From positions 34,819,778-34,883,777 of the forward strand of contig OY754979.1 of NCBI GenBank assembly GCA_963576475.1: a stretch of DNA of 64,000 bases, given 5' to 3'. Numbering within the stretch: the first letter of the stretch is position 1; each line of letters opens with the position of its first letter. The notes beneath the pieces were generated by a model. It saw only the letters and a list, made by a program, of their open reading frames with translations, was not told the DNA's origin and did no database searches. The translations under genes were made by a program, and so were the position numbers. The stretch is from Molanna angustata. Taxonomy: Eukaryota > Arthropoda > Insecta > Trichoptera > Molannidae. Positions 47,053 through 56,760 of the stretch are shown piece after piece.

Positions 47053-50000
47053 TTACGTTTGGTTTGGAATTTCGCTGTTTTCGTTAATTTCTTTAATTTT
47101 TTGATTCGCTGTTTTTAGGAATTTTGTGAAGCTTTTGCTGGTATTCTTGTTGTTCCATATTTTCATTCTCTCTTCTGGTGTTGTTCCTTCCTTTCTTAAT
47201 TCGTATTTTAATTTGTGCCTTTCTTTCTCTAATAGTTGGCAATTTTCTATTACGTGCAGGCTGTCTTGTGGGGTGGCATTATCACATGGGCATGCTGGGT
47301 TATCCTTAATTTTGAATCTTTCTAGATAAGCTCTAAAGCAGCCGTGGCCTGTTAGCATCTGTGTTGTGTGATAGTCGTTTCCGTTTTCTTTATATCTTTT
47401 AATTGCGCTGTGTATATCGGGCATAATTTTTTTCGTTGTATGGCCTGTGGTTTCTTCTAGGTATCGAGTGTTCCAAAGGCGTTGCGTTTTGATTTTGAGT
47501 TCTTTCTTGGCGAAACTGAGTGGAAACTTGTCATAGTCTGCCCGTTTTTTAAGGAGTCTTCCCTGTTTAGCTGCCTCATCAGCTTTTTCGTTTCCTTCTA
47601 GACCCTGGTGCGCTCTTACCCATTGGAATTTTATGTCAACGTTGTTCTTTCGCAGTTGTTCGAGGAGATATGTGCATTTTCGGGCTATTTCGTTAGTGCT
47701 GCCTGGGTCCTTCAGGGTGTGCAGTGATGCTTGGCTGTCGCTGTTTATTGTGATCTTCGTGTTTCTAAGTTTCCTCTCATTTATCCACTCGATTGCCTTT
47801 TGTATGGCCAACATTTCTGCTTGATATACTGAGCAATAGTCTTCTAGTTTATACGATTTCATTGTCCATTTCGTGTCTTCTTTTATTACTATGCCCGCCC
47901 CGACTTTGTTGTCTTTTCTGCTGCCGTCTGTGTATATTTGAATGCCTTCGTTATTGTATTGTTGAATTTTATTTTCTATGGAGCATATTGGAATTTTCAT
48001 TTTAGCTGGGTGCGGAAGGTCTGTTACGCTCGTGGGTGCCATGAGCTCTCTGTCTTGCGGTAGGATGCCTGGGAGAAGTTTGCTCTGTTTCGTTAGGTAT
48101 AGTTCCTGGATTTCCTTTATTTTGATGTCGATTGGCGGGGTTGCAGCTATGGCTAAAACCGAGGTCGTCGAAGCTGTTCGGTATGCTTTGCATATTCTTA
48201 TGGCAAATTGTCTCTGTACGCTGGTAAGTTTCTTTCTGTTTTTCTTTTTGGAACAGGCGTCTCCCCATACGCCAGCGCCGTATGTAAATATCGGCACAAT
48301 AGCCCCTTCGTAGATTGTTTTTATAACCTCTGATGATATTCCCCATGTGGGTTTGGCCGCTCTGCACAGCGATTTGAATATGCTGGTGGTTTTGGTGCAG
48401 ATGTAATCTACGTGTTTGTTCCAATTCAATTTGTTGTCAATTATCATACCGAGGATCTTCATGTTTCTCACTGGAGTCAGTTCTTTTCCGTTCATTTTAA
48501 GGGATACTTGTTTTTCTTTCAGCTTCGTCATGATCATGAATTGCGTTTTTTCCTCTGAAAATTCGAGTTTGACGCTCTTTCCCCATTGGTTGATCTTATC
48601 CAATGTTTCGGTTGTTAATTTGACTGTAGCTGGTAGGTCTTTCCCGTTAATGATAACTAGAACATCGTCAGCGTAGGCTTGTATGTATACTTTAGGGCCA
48701 AATTCCATAACTAGAAGCTCGTCCAAGGTAATGTTCCAAAATACCGGTCCTCCGTTGGAGCCTTGTATGCATCCTTTACTTATATTTTTCCGCGCTGTGT
48801 TGTTTCCTACTTTAGTTGAGACCGATCTGTCCTCTGTGTAGCTGCGTACTAAATTGACCAGTCTGGAGGGACACTCCTTAAAAATGAGCTGTTTCAGTAG
48901 CTGTGGCCACCATGCGTTATCGAATGCTCCTTTAATGTCTAGTGAGACGACAATCACTTCTTCATTTTTTCCCATGTGTTCTTTAATAATTTTTGATGCT
49001 GTGTACATTGCGTCCTCGGCAGACTTTTGCTTTGTGAATCCGTATTGTTTACTGCTCAATCTGTTTCGTGTTGTTAAGTTCCAGTTTATTCTTTCGACCA
49101 TGACTTTTTCAAGCGCTTTCCCTAAGACGGGTAATAAACCTATAGGTCTGTAGTTTCCCAATGTGACGTAATTTTCTTTGCCCGGTTTTGGAATTATTAT
49201 AACCTTTGCATCTTTCCAAATTTTGGGAAAATATCCTTTGACGTGGCATTTGTTGAAAAGGTTTGTGAAGACTTCAGGAAATATTGTGTTGAAGTGGACG
49301 AGGATGTCTGCGGTGATGCCGTCTTCTCCAGGGCTTTTTTTTGGGTCCATTGACTCTAGAGCTCTCCTGATTTCATCCTTCGTTAAGTCCGGTTCTTTAT
49401 CATTTTCTATGTCCCTCTTGGATATGTTTCTTATTTCCTGTTGTTGTAGGCTTTCGTTGCTTTGGTTGTCGTCGGGAAAGAAGTGGTCGAGTATTTCGTT
49501 GGCAGTTTCATCTGGATTGTCTTTTCTAAAGGTTGATATGGGTATGTCATTCTTTGTTGTCGATAGTATCCTGTAAATAGATGACCATGTGGTTTCCTTT
49601 GTTTGTTTTTTGCAGAAGTCTTTCCAACTTGCAATTTTTGATGCTATAATCGCTTCCTTAAATTTATGTTTTGCTTCGAGGTAAATCGGTAAAGTTATTT
49701 CATGTCTTCTCTTTTCGGTCGAATTTTGGAGTTTTCTTTTTGCCTTGGTGACTTCCTTCTTAAGTTCCCCAAGTTTTTCATTCCACCACGGGCAGCTTTT
49801 CCTCTTACCCCCAGATTTGGGTATTGCTTTGTCGGAGCAGGTTTTAATTATTTCCGTTAGTGTTTGAATTTGGGATTCGAGCTCTTCGACGTTATCTGAG
49901 AATATGGGCTGTTCGTAGTTTATGTTATGTTTCGCGAGTTCTTCCTTTGCGATCTTATCGAATTTATTCCAGTCAGCTAAATTTGTGCGGTATCGTTTTG

Positions 50001-50697
50001 CGTGTTCAGAGGCAACTGGTTTTGAGCGAATCTGAAATGAGATTTCATTATGGTCCGATAGCCCAGTCCTCTCTACTTTCCAGTCGGCTATTCTATCGAT
50101 TACGTTCTTGGAGCAGAATGTTACGTCAATGTGAGATGAGATGATGGTATTAGATCTCAGCGTTTCGTATGTAGGGATGTCTCCTTCGTTCAGAATATGT
50201 GCTCCCATTTCCGATATCGCCTCAGCTAGTTCTTCGCCTCGTTTGTCGGTTTTTTGACTACCCCACCATGGGCTCTTCGAGTTAAAGTCGCCTCCAATTA
50301 TTAGATCTTTGCCAATATTCTGACACTTTTCGCTGAGACGGCGTATATTCTGTAGGTGAGGTGTTATTGGTTCGGTGGGCTCGATGTATATTGACCCTAT
50401 GACGATTGTCCCGGCTACGCATTTGATTTCGATGTATGTCCCATTCGCCGTGGTGGCCGAGGTCATCATGATTGCTGACAGGTTGTTTTTGACTATTATC
50501 GCGGTTTTGTTAGGGTTTTCTCTGTTGCCCTTGGTAGACTGAAAAACTTGTCCTGTATTCGACTTCATTTGCCCATTTTTTCCTGTATATGGTTCTTGAA
50601 GAAGAGCTATGTCATATTCATTATCGTTGATGATGCTGTCTGTTGCTGTTTGGCACCTTTGAGCATTCCATTGTTTAATTTTTACAGTGCTTGCCAT
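47053..50697 (-). CDS. TRE3 ORF2: endonuclease, reverse transcriptase, RNase H
   Basis: 1214 codons from an ATG. The APE-type endonuclease (about 1-225) has IKQWNAQRCQ, ALLQEPYTGK, GGDFNSKSPWWG and SDHNEISF. The reverse transcriptase (about 440-760) has GNYRPIGLLPVLGKALEKVM, SLDIKGAFDNAWWP, KGCIQGSNGGPVFWN and the catalytic AYADDVLVI (about 675). The RNase H (from about 920) has IYTDGSRKDNKVGAGIV, YQAEMLAIQKAIEW and VRAHQGLEGNEKADEAAKQG. The C-terminal zinc-like motif is CPCDNATPQDSLHVIENC. Domain order, zinc motif and location in TTAGG repeats point to the R1 clade, TRAS/SART type. The enzyme would nick the telomeric repeat strand and copy element RNA into it. All catalytic motifs appear intact. 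Confidence 0.95.
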   Translation of the reverse strand: MASTVKIKQWNAQRCQTATDSIINDNEYDIALLQEPYTGKNGQMKSNTGQVFQSTKGNRENPNKTAIIVKNNLSAIMMTSATTANGTYIEIKCVAGTIVIGSIYIEPTEPITPHLQNIRRLSEKCQNIGKDLIIGGDFNSKSPWWGSQKTDKRGEELAEAISEMGAHILNEGDIPTYETLRSNTIISSHIDVTFCSKNVIDRIADWKVERTGLSDHNEISFQIRSKPVASEHAKRYRTNLADWNKFDKIAKEELAKHNINYEQPIFSDNVEELESQIQTLTEIIKTCSDKAIPKSGGKRKSCPWWNEKLGELKKEVTKAKRKLQNSTEKRRHEITLPIYLEAKHKFKEAIIASKIASWKDFCKKQTKETTWSSIYRILSTTKNDIPISTFRKDNPDETANEILDHFFPDDNQSNESLQQQEIRNISKRDIENDKEPDLTKDEIRRALESMDPKKSPGEDGITADILVHFNTIFPEVFTNLFNKCHVKGYFPKIWKDAKVIIIPKPGKENYVTLGNYRPIGLLPVLGKALEKVMVERINWNLTTRNRLSSKQYGFTKQKSAEDAMYTASKIIKEHMGKNEEVIVVSLDIKGAFDNAWWPQLLKQLIFKECPSRLVNLVRSYTEDRSVSTKVGNNTARKNISKGCIQGSNGGPVFWNITLDELLVMEFGPKVYIQAYADDVLVIINGKDLPATVKLTTETLDKINQWGKSVKLEFSEEKTQFMIMTKLKEKQVSLKMNGKELTPVRNMKILGMIIDNKLNWNKHVDYICTKTTSIFKSLCRAAKPTWGISSEVIKTIYEGAIVPIFTYGAGVWGDACSKKKNRKKLTSVQRQFAIRICKAYRTASTTSVLAIAATPPIDIKIKEIQELYLTKQSKLLPGILPQDRELMAPTSVTDLPHPAKMKIPICSIENKIQQYNNEGIQIYTDGSRKDNKVGAGIVIKEDTKWTMKSYKLEDYCSVYQAEMLAIQKAIEWINERKLRNTKITINSDSQASLHTLKDPGSTNEIARKCTYLLEQLRKNNVDIKFQWVRAHQGLEGNEKADEAAKQGRLLKKRADYDKFPLSFAKKELKIKTQRLWNTRYLEETTGHTTKKIMPDIHSAIKRYKENGNDYHTTQMLTGHGCFRAYLERFKIKDNPACPCDNATPQDSLHVIENCQLLEKERHKLKYELRKEGTTPEERMKIWNNKNTSKSFTKFLKTANQKIKEINENSEIPNQT

Positions 50698-50740
50698 TCT
50701 AGTAAAAGAAAATCTGTTCGCCCTTTATGCCTTTCCTGAT

Positions 50741-51895
50741 TTATTCGAAATTTGTATTTTCCATTGAAATTCTTAGCTCTCTTCTATACAGGGGACATTC
50801 TTCTGATCCGGCTCGGTGCCTAGAGGATGTCTTTATTTTTACAGTCCTGTTTTCATTTGTGCACGACGCGCATTTCTTTGTCTCTGGATTGTCCCTGTTT
50901 TTGCACTCTGTAACTTTGTGTTTGCCGGCGCAGTGCCAGCATCTTGTCTCGCTGTTGCAGTCTTTTTTGCGATGTCCATAGCAAAGACAGTTCATGCATT
51001 GCATGACTGTAACAACGTTCTCAACTTTTACCCTTTGGTACTCTATGTTCACTCTTTCTTTTGCGACCATTATTCTCCACAGTTGCGGGGTCGTTTCCAT
51101 CACAATGTTTTTTAAGTGAGGACTCTTATTTTTTGTGGTGTACAGCACTTTGGATTGTCCTGAAAATCCTTTTAGATCCTCGTTTTGATTTTCAATCATT
51201 GACCCGATCTCTTCCACATTTATGTGGTTTTGCACTCCTTTGAATATTAATTTTGGGTTTCGTTTTTTCATGCTTGTGGCATCCATGTTTCCACATTCTT
51301 TGATGGCTTTTGCTACTTTTTCTGCATCTTCTCTTGTTACTAATTTTACGATTGCGCCTCCATTTGATATGGGCTTGATGTTGTTTACGCCGATTTTCAT
51401 CGTGCAGGGGTTTATTTTGTTTTTAATTTCTTTCACGATGTCCGCATTGGGTGCCTTCAGATCTTTGTTCCTGATTATTACCGCGTGACTAGGTGGAGGG
51501 AGAGGAGGGAAGTTTTTGTCTGCCAGATTGCCGGTAATTATCGTATCAGAGCATTTCCATGGCCGCGTGGTTATCGTCTGTTCTATGCGATCAATCTTCC
51601 CAGAGATTCCGTTGAGTATTTCGACTATACTTCCATCGTTTTGATCAGGGGCAGAGAGTGGGGTTCTAGACACCAGGGACTTTATTTCTTCAGCTGCGCT
51701 AATGATGTCTTGTGACTTGGATTTTTTTAATATGGTGTCGCAAAGGTTCGTTATTCTTTGGTTTACAGGAATTTCTTTTTTGGCAAATGTGGGCCTGAGG
51801 TCGATGAGTTGAGACGTACTTGGGGAGGCGTCAAAAGTCGTATTCAATGACCTTCTAGTATCTGCGGAGTTTCGGGTTACGGGGGTATGCAACAT
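50741..51895 (-). CDS. TRE3 ORF1: Gag-like zinc-knuckle protein
   Basis: 384 codons from the ATG at 51893-51895. The frame is open further upstream, but that part translates the poly(T) tract as a phenylalanine run, has no ATG in the right place, and would be longer than the ORF1 of the other elements. The C-terminus has CMNCLCYGHRKKDC, CWHCAGKHKVTEC and a CASC...H...C motif, ending PLYRRELRISMENTNFE, the usual R1-clade arrangement. The middle (DLKAPNADIVKEIKNKINP) resembles the ORF1 of TRE2 and TRE4. The stop lies 43 bp before the ORF2 ATG. Expected role: RNA binding and delivery of the particle to telomeres. Confidence 0.9.
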   Translation of the reverse strand: MLHTPVTRNSADTRRSLNTTFDASPSTSQLIDLRPTFAKKEIPVNQRITNLCDTILKKSKSQDIISAAEEIKSLVSRTPLSAPDQNDGSIVEILNGISGKIDRIEQTITTRPWKCSDTIITGNLADKNFPPLPPPSHAVIIRNKDLKAPNADIVKEIKNKINPCTMKIGVNNIKPISNGGAIVKLVTREDAEKVAKAIKECGNMDATSMKKRNPKLIFKGVQNHINVEEIGSMIENQNEDLKGFSGQSKVLYTTKNKSPHLKNIVMETTPQLWRIMVAKERVNIEYQRVKVENVVTVMQCMNCLCYGHRKKDCNSETRCWHCAGKHKVTECKNRDNPETKKCASCTNENRTVKIKTSSRHRAGSEECPLYRRELRISMENTNFE

Positions 51896-51910
51896 CTTCA
51901 GGAGGAGAAG

Positions 51911-51934
51911 AAAAAAAAAAAAAAAAAAAAAAAA
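51911..51934 (-). other. Poly(T) tract (sense) upstream of TRE3 ORF1
   Basis: A plus-strand A24 run sits 16 bp before the ORF1 ATG, followed on the 5' side by a GC-rich inverted repeat (GCCGC...GCGGC). TRE4 (61669-61697) and TRE2 (45491-45508) have comparable runs. Confidence 0.8.
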
Positions 51935-51984
51935 CCTTGCCGCCGCGCAGCGGAGCGAAGCGGCACACCTAATTTTCGGTCCCA

Positions 51985-54900
51985 AGGTCACTAAATTCAA
52001 TAAAAATTCGCGATCAAAATCTAAAAGATGAACGCGGCGCTGTATAAAATACTGGTAATGATGTATAAAATACCGATGTATAAATATTAACTATGAAAAT
52101 ATATAAGAATTGATTTTTTTTATGTAAAATAAGACTCACTCGATAGGACTTCTGTGCAGAAAAGTTGCTTGATTGGTACTAAATTCTGAAAAGACGCTAT
52201 GAATAAAATGGCGAGCAAGATGGCGGCGCTTCGCGGCGCGATCCTATCGGCTGATGGAGGAATGAAAGACAAGTCAAATGCGAGAAAAAAGAACGAGGAA
52301 ACGAAGAAATATATGGTCAATACAGCGTGCTTGTATTTATCGATGAATTGAGAAAAAGAAAAACTAAATTAAATGGCGTGACGTTATTTGAAGGTGTATA
52401 AATGAATATAAAAAAAAGCGAAAATATGTATGAAAGTTTTGACGAAATTCAACAAAAATTCGCGATCAAAATCTAAAAGACGAACGCGGCGCTGTATAAA
52501 ATACTGGTAATGATGTATAAAATACCGATGTATAAATATTAACTATGAAAATATATAAGAATTGATTTTTTTTATGTAAAATAAGACTCACTCGATAGGA
52601 CTTCTGTGCAGAAAAGTTGCTTGATTGGTACTAAATTCTGAAAAGACGCTATGAATAAAATGGCGAGCAAGATGGCGGCGCTTCGCGGCGCGATCCTATC
52701 GGCTGATGGAGGAATGAAAGACAAGTCAAATGCGAGAAAAAAGAACGAGGAAACGAAGAAATATATTGTCAATACAGCGTGCTTGTATTTATCGATGAAT
52801 TGAGAAAAAGAAAAACTAAATTAAATGGCGTGACGTTATTTGAAGGTGTATAAATGAATATAAAAAAAAGCGAAAATATGTATGAAAGTTTTGACGAAAT
52901 TCAACAAAAATTCGCGATCAAAATCTAAAAGACGAACGCGGCGCTGTATAAAATACTGGTAATGATGTATAAAATACCGATGTATAAATATTAACTATGA
53001 AAATATATAAGAATTGATTTTTTTTATGTAAAATAAGACTCACTCGATAGGACTTCTGTGCAGAAAAGTTGCTTGATTGGTACTAAATTCTGAAAAGACG
53101 CTATGAATAAAATGGCGAGCAAGATGGCGGCGCTTCGCGGCGCGATCCTATCGGCTGATGGAGGAATGAAAGACAAGTCAAATGCGAGAAAAAAGAACGA
53201 GGAAACGAAGAAATATATGGTCAATACAGCGTGCTTGTATTTATCGATGAATTGAGAAAAAGAAAAACTAAATTAAATGGCGTGACGTTATTTGAAGGTG
53301 TATAAATGAATATAAAAAAAAGCGAAAATATGTATGAAAGTTTTGACGAAATTCAACAAAAATTCGCGATCAAAATCTAAAAGACGAACGCGGCGCTGTA
53401 TAAAATACTGGTAATGATGTATAAAATACCGATGTATAAATATTAACTATGAAAATATATAAGAATTGATTTTTTTTATGTAAAATAAGACTCACTCGAT
53501 AGGACTTCTGTGCAGAAAAGTTGCTTGATTGGTACTAAATTCTGAAAAGACGCTATGAATAAAATGGCGAGCAAGATGGCGGCGCTTCGCGGCGCGATCC
53601 TATCGGCTGATGGAGGAATGAAAGACAAGTCAAATGCGAGAAAAAAGAACGAGGAAACGAAGAAATATATGGTCAATACAGCGTGCTTGTATTTATCGAT
53701 GAATTGAGAAAAAGAAAAACTAAATTAAATGGCGTGACGTTATTTGAAGGTGTATAAATGAATATAAAAAAAAGCGAAAATATGTATGAAAGTTTTGACG
53801 AAATTCAACAAAAATTCGCGATCAAAATCTAAAAGACGAACGCGGCGCTGTATAAAATACTGGTAATGATGTATAAAATACCGATGTATAAATATTAACT
53901 ATGAAAATATATAAGAATTGATTTTTTTTATGTAAAATAAGACTCACTCGATAGGACTTCTGTGCAGAAAAGTTGCTTGATTGGTACTAAATTCTGAAAA
54001 GACGCTATGAATAAAATGGCGAGCAAGATGGCGGCGCTTCGCGGCGCGATCCTATCGGCTGATGGAGGAATGAAAGACAAGTCAAATGCGAGAAAAAAGA
54101 ACGAGGAAACGAAGAAATATATTGTCAATACAGCGTGCTTGTATTTATCGATGAATTGAGAAAAAGAAAAACTAAATTAAATGGCGTGACGTTATTTGAA
54201 GGTGTATAAATGAATATAAAAAAAAGCGAAAATATGTATGAAAGTTTTGACGAAATTCAACAAAAATTCGCGATCAAAATCTAAAAGACGAACGCGGCGC
54301 TGTATAAAATACTGGTAATGATGTATAAAATACCGATGTATAAATATTAACTATGAAAATATATAAGAATTGATTTTTTTATGTAAAATAAGACTCACTC
54401 GATAGGACTTCTGTGCAGAAAAGTTGCTTGATTGGTACTAAATTCTGAAAAGACGCTATGAATAAAATGGCGAGCAAGATGGCGGCGCTTCGCGGCGCGA
54501 TCCTATCGGCTGATGGAGGAATGAAAGACAAGTCAAATGCGAGAAAAAAGAACGAGGAAACGAAGAAATATATGGTCAATACAGCGTGCTTGTATTTATC
54601 GATGAATTGAGAAAAAGAAAAACTAAATTAAATGGCGTGACGTTATTTGAAGGTGTATAAATGAATATAAAAAAAAGCGAAAATATGTATGAAAGTTTTG
54701 ACGAAATTCAACAAAAATTCGCGATCAAAATCTAAAAGACGAACGCGGCGCTGTATAAAATACTGGTAATGATGTATAAAATACCGATGTATAAATATTA
54801 ACTATGAAAATATATAAGAATTGATTTTTTTTATGTAAAATAAGACTCACTCGATAGGACTTCTGTGCAGAAAAGTTGCTTGATTGGTACTAAATTCTGA

Positions 54901-55324
54901 AAAGACGCTATGAATAAAATGGCGAGCAAGATGGCGGCGCTTCGCGGCGCGATCCTATCGGCTGATGGAGGAATGAAAGACAAGTCAAATGCGAGAAAAA
55001 AGAACGAGGAAACGAAGAAATATATGGTCAATACAGCGTGCTTGTATTTATCGATGAATTGAGAAAAAGAAAAACTAAATTAAATGGCGTGACGTTATTT
55101 GAAGGTGTATAAATGAATATAAAAAAAAGCGAAAATATGTATGAAAGTTTTGACGAAATTCAACAAAAATTCGCGATCAAAATCTAAAAGACGAACGCGG
55201 CGCTGTATAAAATACTGGTAATGATGTATAAAATACCGATGTATAAATATTAACTATGAAAATATATAAGAATTGATTTTTTTTATGTAAAATAAGACTC
55301 ACTCGATAGGACTTCTGTGCAGAA
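51985..55324 (-). repeat. TRE3 5' tandem monomers, 452 bp, about 7.4 copies
   Basis: Units repeat every 452 bp (one is 451) with almost no differences, for example ATGAACGCGG in the first copy against ACGAACGCGG in the rest. Each contains a GC-rich core AAGATGGCGGCGCTTCGCGG (first at 52217) and a 66-codon minus-strand frame. The array is cut within a unit at CTTCTGTGCAG, where TTAGG repeats start. Position upstream of ORF1 suggests monomer-type promoter repeats. Confidence 0.95.
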
Positions 55325-56187
55325 GTTAGGTTAGGTTAGGTTAGGTTAGGTAGAAGGTTAGGTTAGGTTAGGTTAGGTTAGGTTAGGTTAGGTTAGGTTA
55401 GGTTAGGTTAGGTTAGGTTAGGTTAGGTTAGGTTAGGTTAGGTTAGGTTAGGTTAGGTTAGGTTAGTTAGGTTAGGTTAGGTTAGGTTAGGTTAGGTTAG
55501 GTTAGGTTAGGTTAGGTTAGGTTAGGTTAGGTTAGGTTAGGTTAGGTTAGGTTAGGTTAGGTTAGGTTAGGTTAGGTTAGGTTAGGTTAGGTTAGGTTAG
55601 GTTAGGTTAGGTTAGGTTAGGTTAGGTTAGGTTAGGTTAGGTTAGGTTAGGTTAGGTTAGGTTAGGTTAGGTTAGGTTAGGTTAGGTTAGGTTAGGTTAG
55701 GTTAGGTTAGGTTAGGTTAGGTTAGGTTAGGTTAGGTTAGGTTAGGTTAGGTTAGGTTAGGTTAGGTTAGGTTAGGTTAGGTTAGGTTAGGTTAGGTTAG
55801 GTTAGGTTAGGTTAGGTTAGGTTAGGTTAGGTTAGGTTAGGTTAGGTTAGGTTAGGTTAGGTTAGGTTAGGTTAGGTTAGGTTAGGTTAGGTTAGGTTAG
55901 GTTAGGTTAGGTTAGGTTAGGTTAGGTTAGGTTAGGTTAGGTTAGGTTAGGTTAGGTTAGGTTAGGTTAGGTTAGGTTAGGTTAGGTTAGGTTAGGTTAG
56001 GTTAGGTTAGGTTAGGTTAGGTTAGGTTAGGTTAGGTTAGGTTAGGTTAGGTTAGGTTAGGTTAGGTTAGGTTAGGTTAGGTTAGGTTAGGTTAGGTTAG
56101 GTTAGGTTAGGTTAGGTTAGGTTAGGTTAGGTTAGGTTAGGTTAGGTTAGGTTAGGTTAGGTTAGGTTAGGTTAGGTTAGGTTAGGT
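55325..56187 (+). repeat. Telomeric (TTAGG)n array 3
   Basis: About 170 units, nearly perfect. There is one interruption (TAGAAGG) at about 55350 and one shortened unit (GTTAGTTAGG) near 55466. Confidence 0.98.
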
Positions 56188-56227
56188 TTTTTTTTTTTTT
56201 TTTGGATTGTTAGTCTGTTATTGTCTC

Positions 56228-56426
56228 CCTTGCTTATAACAATACAAGGTTGTGTTCATATTTAATTTTGTTGAGAGTCTTAGTAGTTATTTGTATTGTG
56301 TTTATTGTGTTTGTGTTGGGATGGGAGGGATGACGGCTGCGGCCTTATTTGGGACCTTCTCCGCATTTGCGTTACTGACAAGGGAACCACAGAAAACCTT
56401 GTCGGAGAAGCTGACCTTTCTAGGTC
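56228..56426 (-). promoter_or_regulatory. TRE4 conserved 3' UTR RNA module
   Basis: Terminal hairpin CCTTG (56228)/CAAGG (56245). The two-part stem is CTTCTCCG (56356-56363)/CGGAGAAG (56403-56410) and ACAAGG (56378-56383)/CCTTGT (56397-56402), with a 14-base bulge on one side. The last hairpin is GACCT (56413)/AGGTC (56422). Confidence 0.75.
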
Positions 56427-56760
56427 TTCCGTGATGTTATGGTACTGACATCCGGCATTTTTGTGTGTTGTGTGTGGGTATGTTTATTGTGTATTGCGTG
56501 ATTAAGTTGTGAATATTTGTGAGTGTATGTGCTGCTGTTGTTTTTTTTTTTGTTGTGGTGTATTGTTTTTAGACATGTGCTGTGTTTGGGAATTCAAATT
56601 GTTATAGGTATGAAATAAAAGAGTATGTTTTATTTAATTTATTTAATTTGGCTGCCTTCTGGAAAGTAAATTGATTAAAGAAAAATAAAATTGATTAAAG
56701 AAAGATAAATAAAATAGAATAGGAAATAAATTGTTGTAAAGGAGTAAGTGTTGTCTGATA

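Larger units (their letters stand above)
46657..55324 (-). mobile_element. TRE3: full-length telomere-targeted non-LTR retrotransposon
   Basis: From 3' to 5' it has a 3' UTR (46657-47052) with the conserved module, ORF2 (47053-50697), ORF1 (50741-51895), a poly(T) tract and 7.4 copies of a 452-bp monomer ending at TTAGG array 3. Unlike TRE1, TRE2 and TRE4, its 3' end joins TTAGG repeats without a long A-tail (AGGTTGTTTGGAG). Both ORFs are open. Confidence 0.92.

Noticed and set aside
47126..51715. Numerous plus-strand frames of 60-130 codons
   Set aside because: They are shadows antisense to TRE3 ORF1 and ORF2.
51896..52000. Longer N-terminus for TRE3 ORF1 (419 codons)
   Set aside because: It would translate the poly(T) tract as phenylalanines. 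The ATG at 51895 gives a length matching the other ORF1 proteins.
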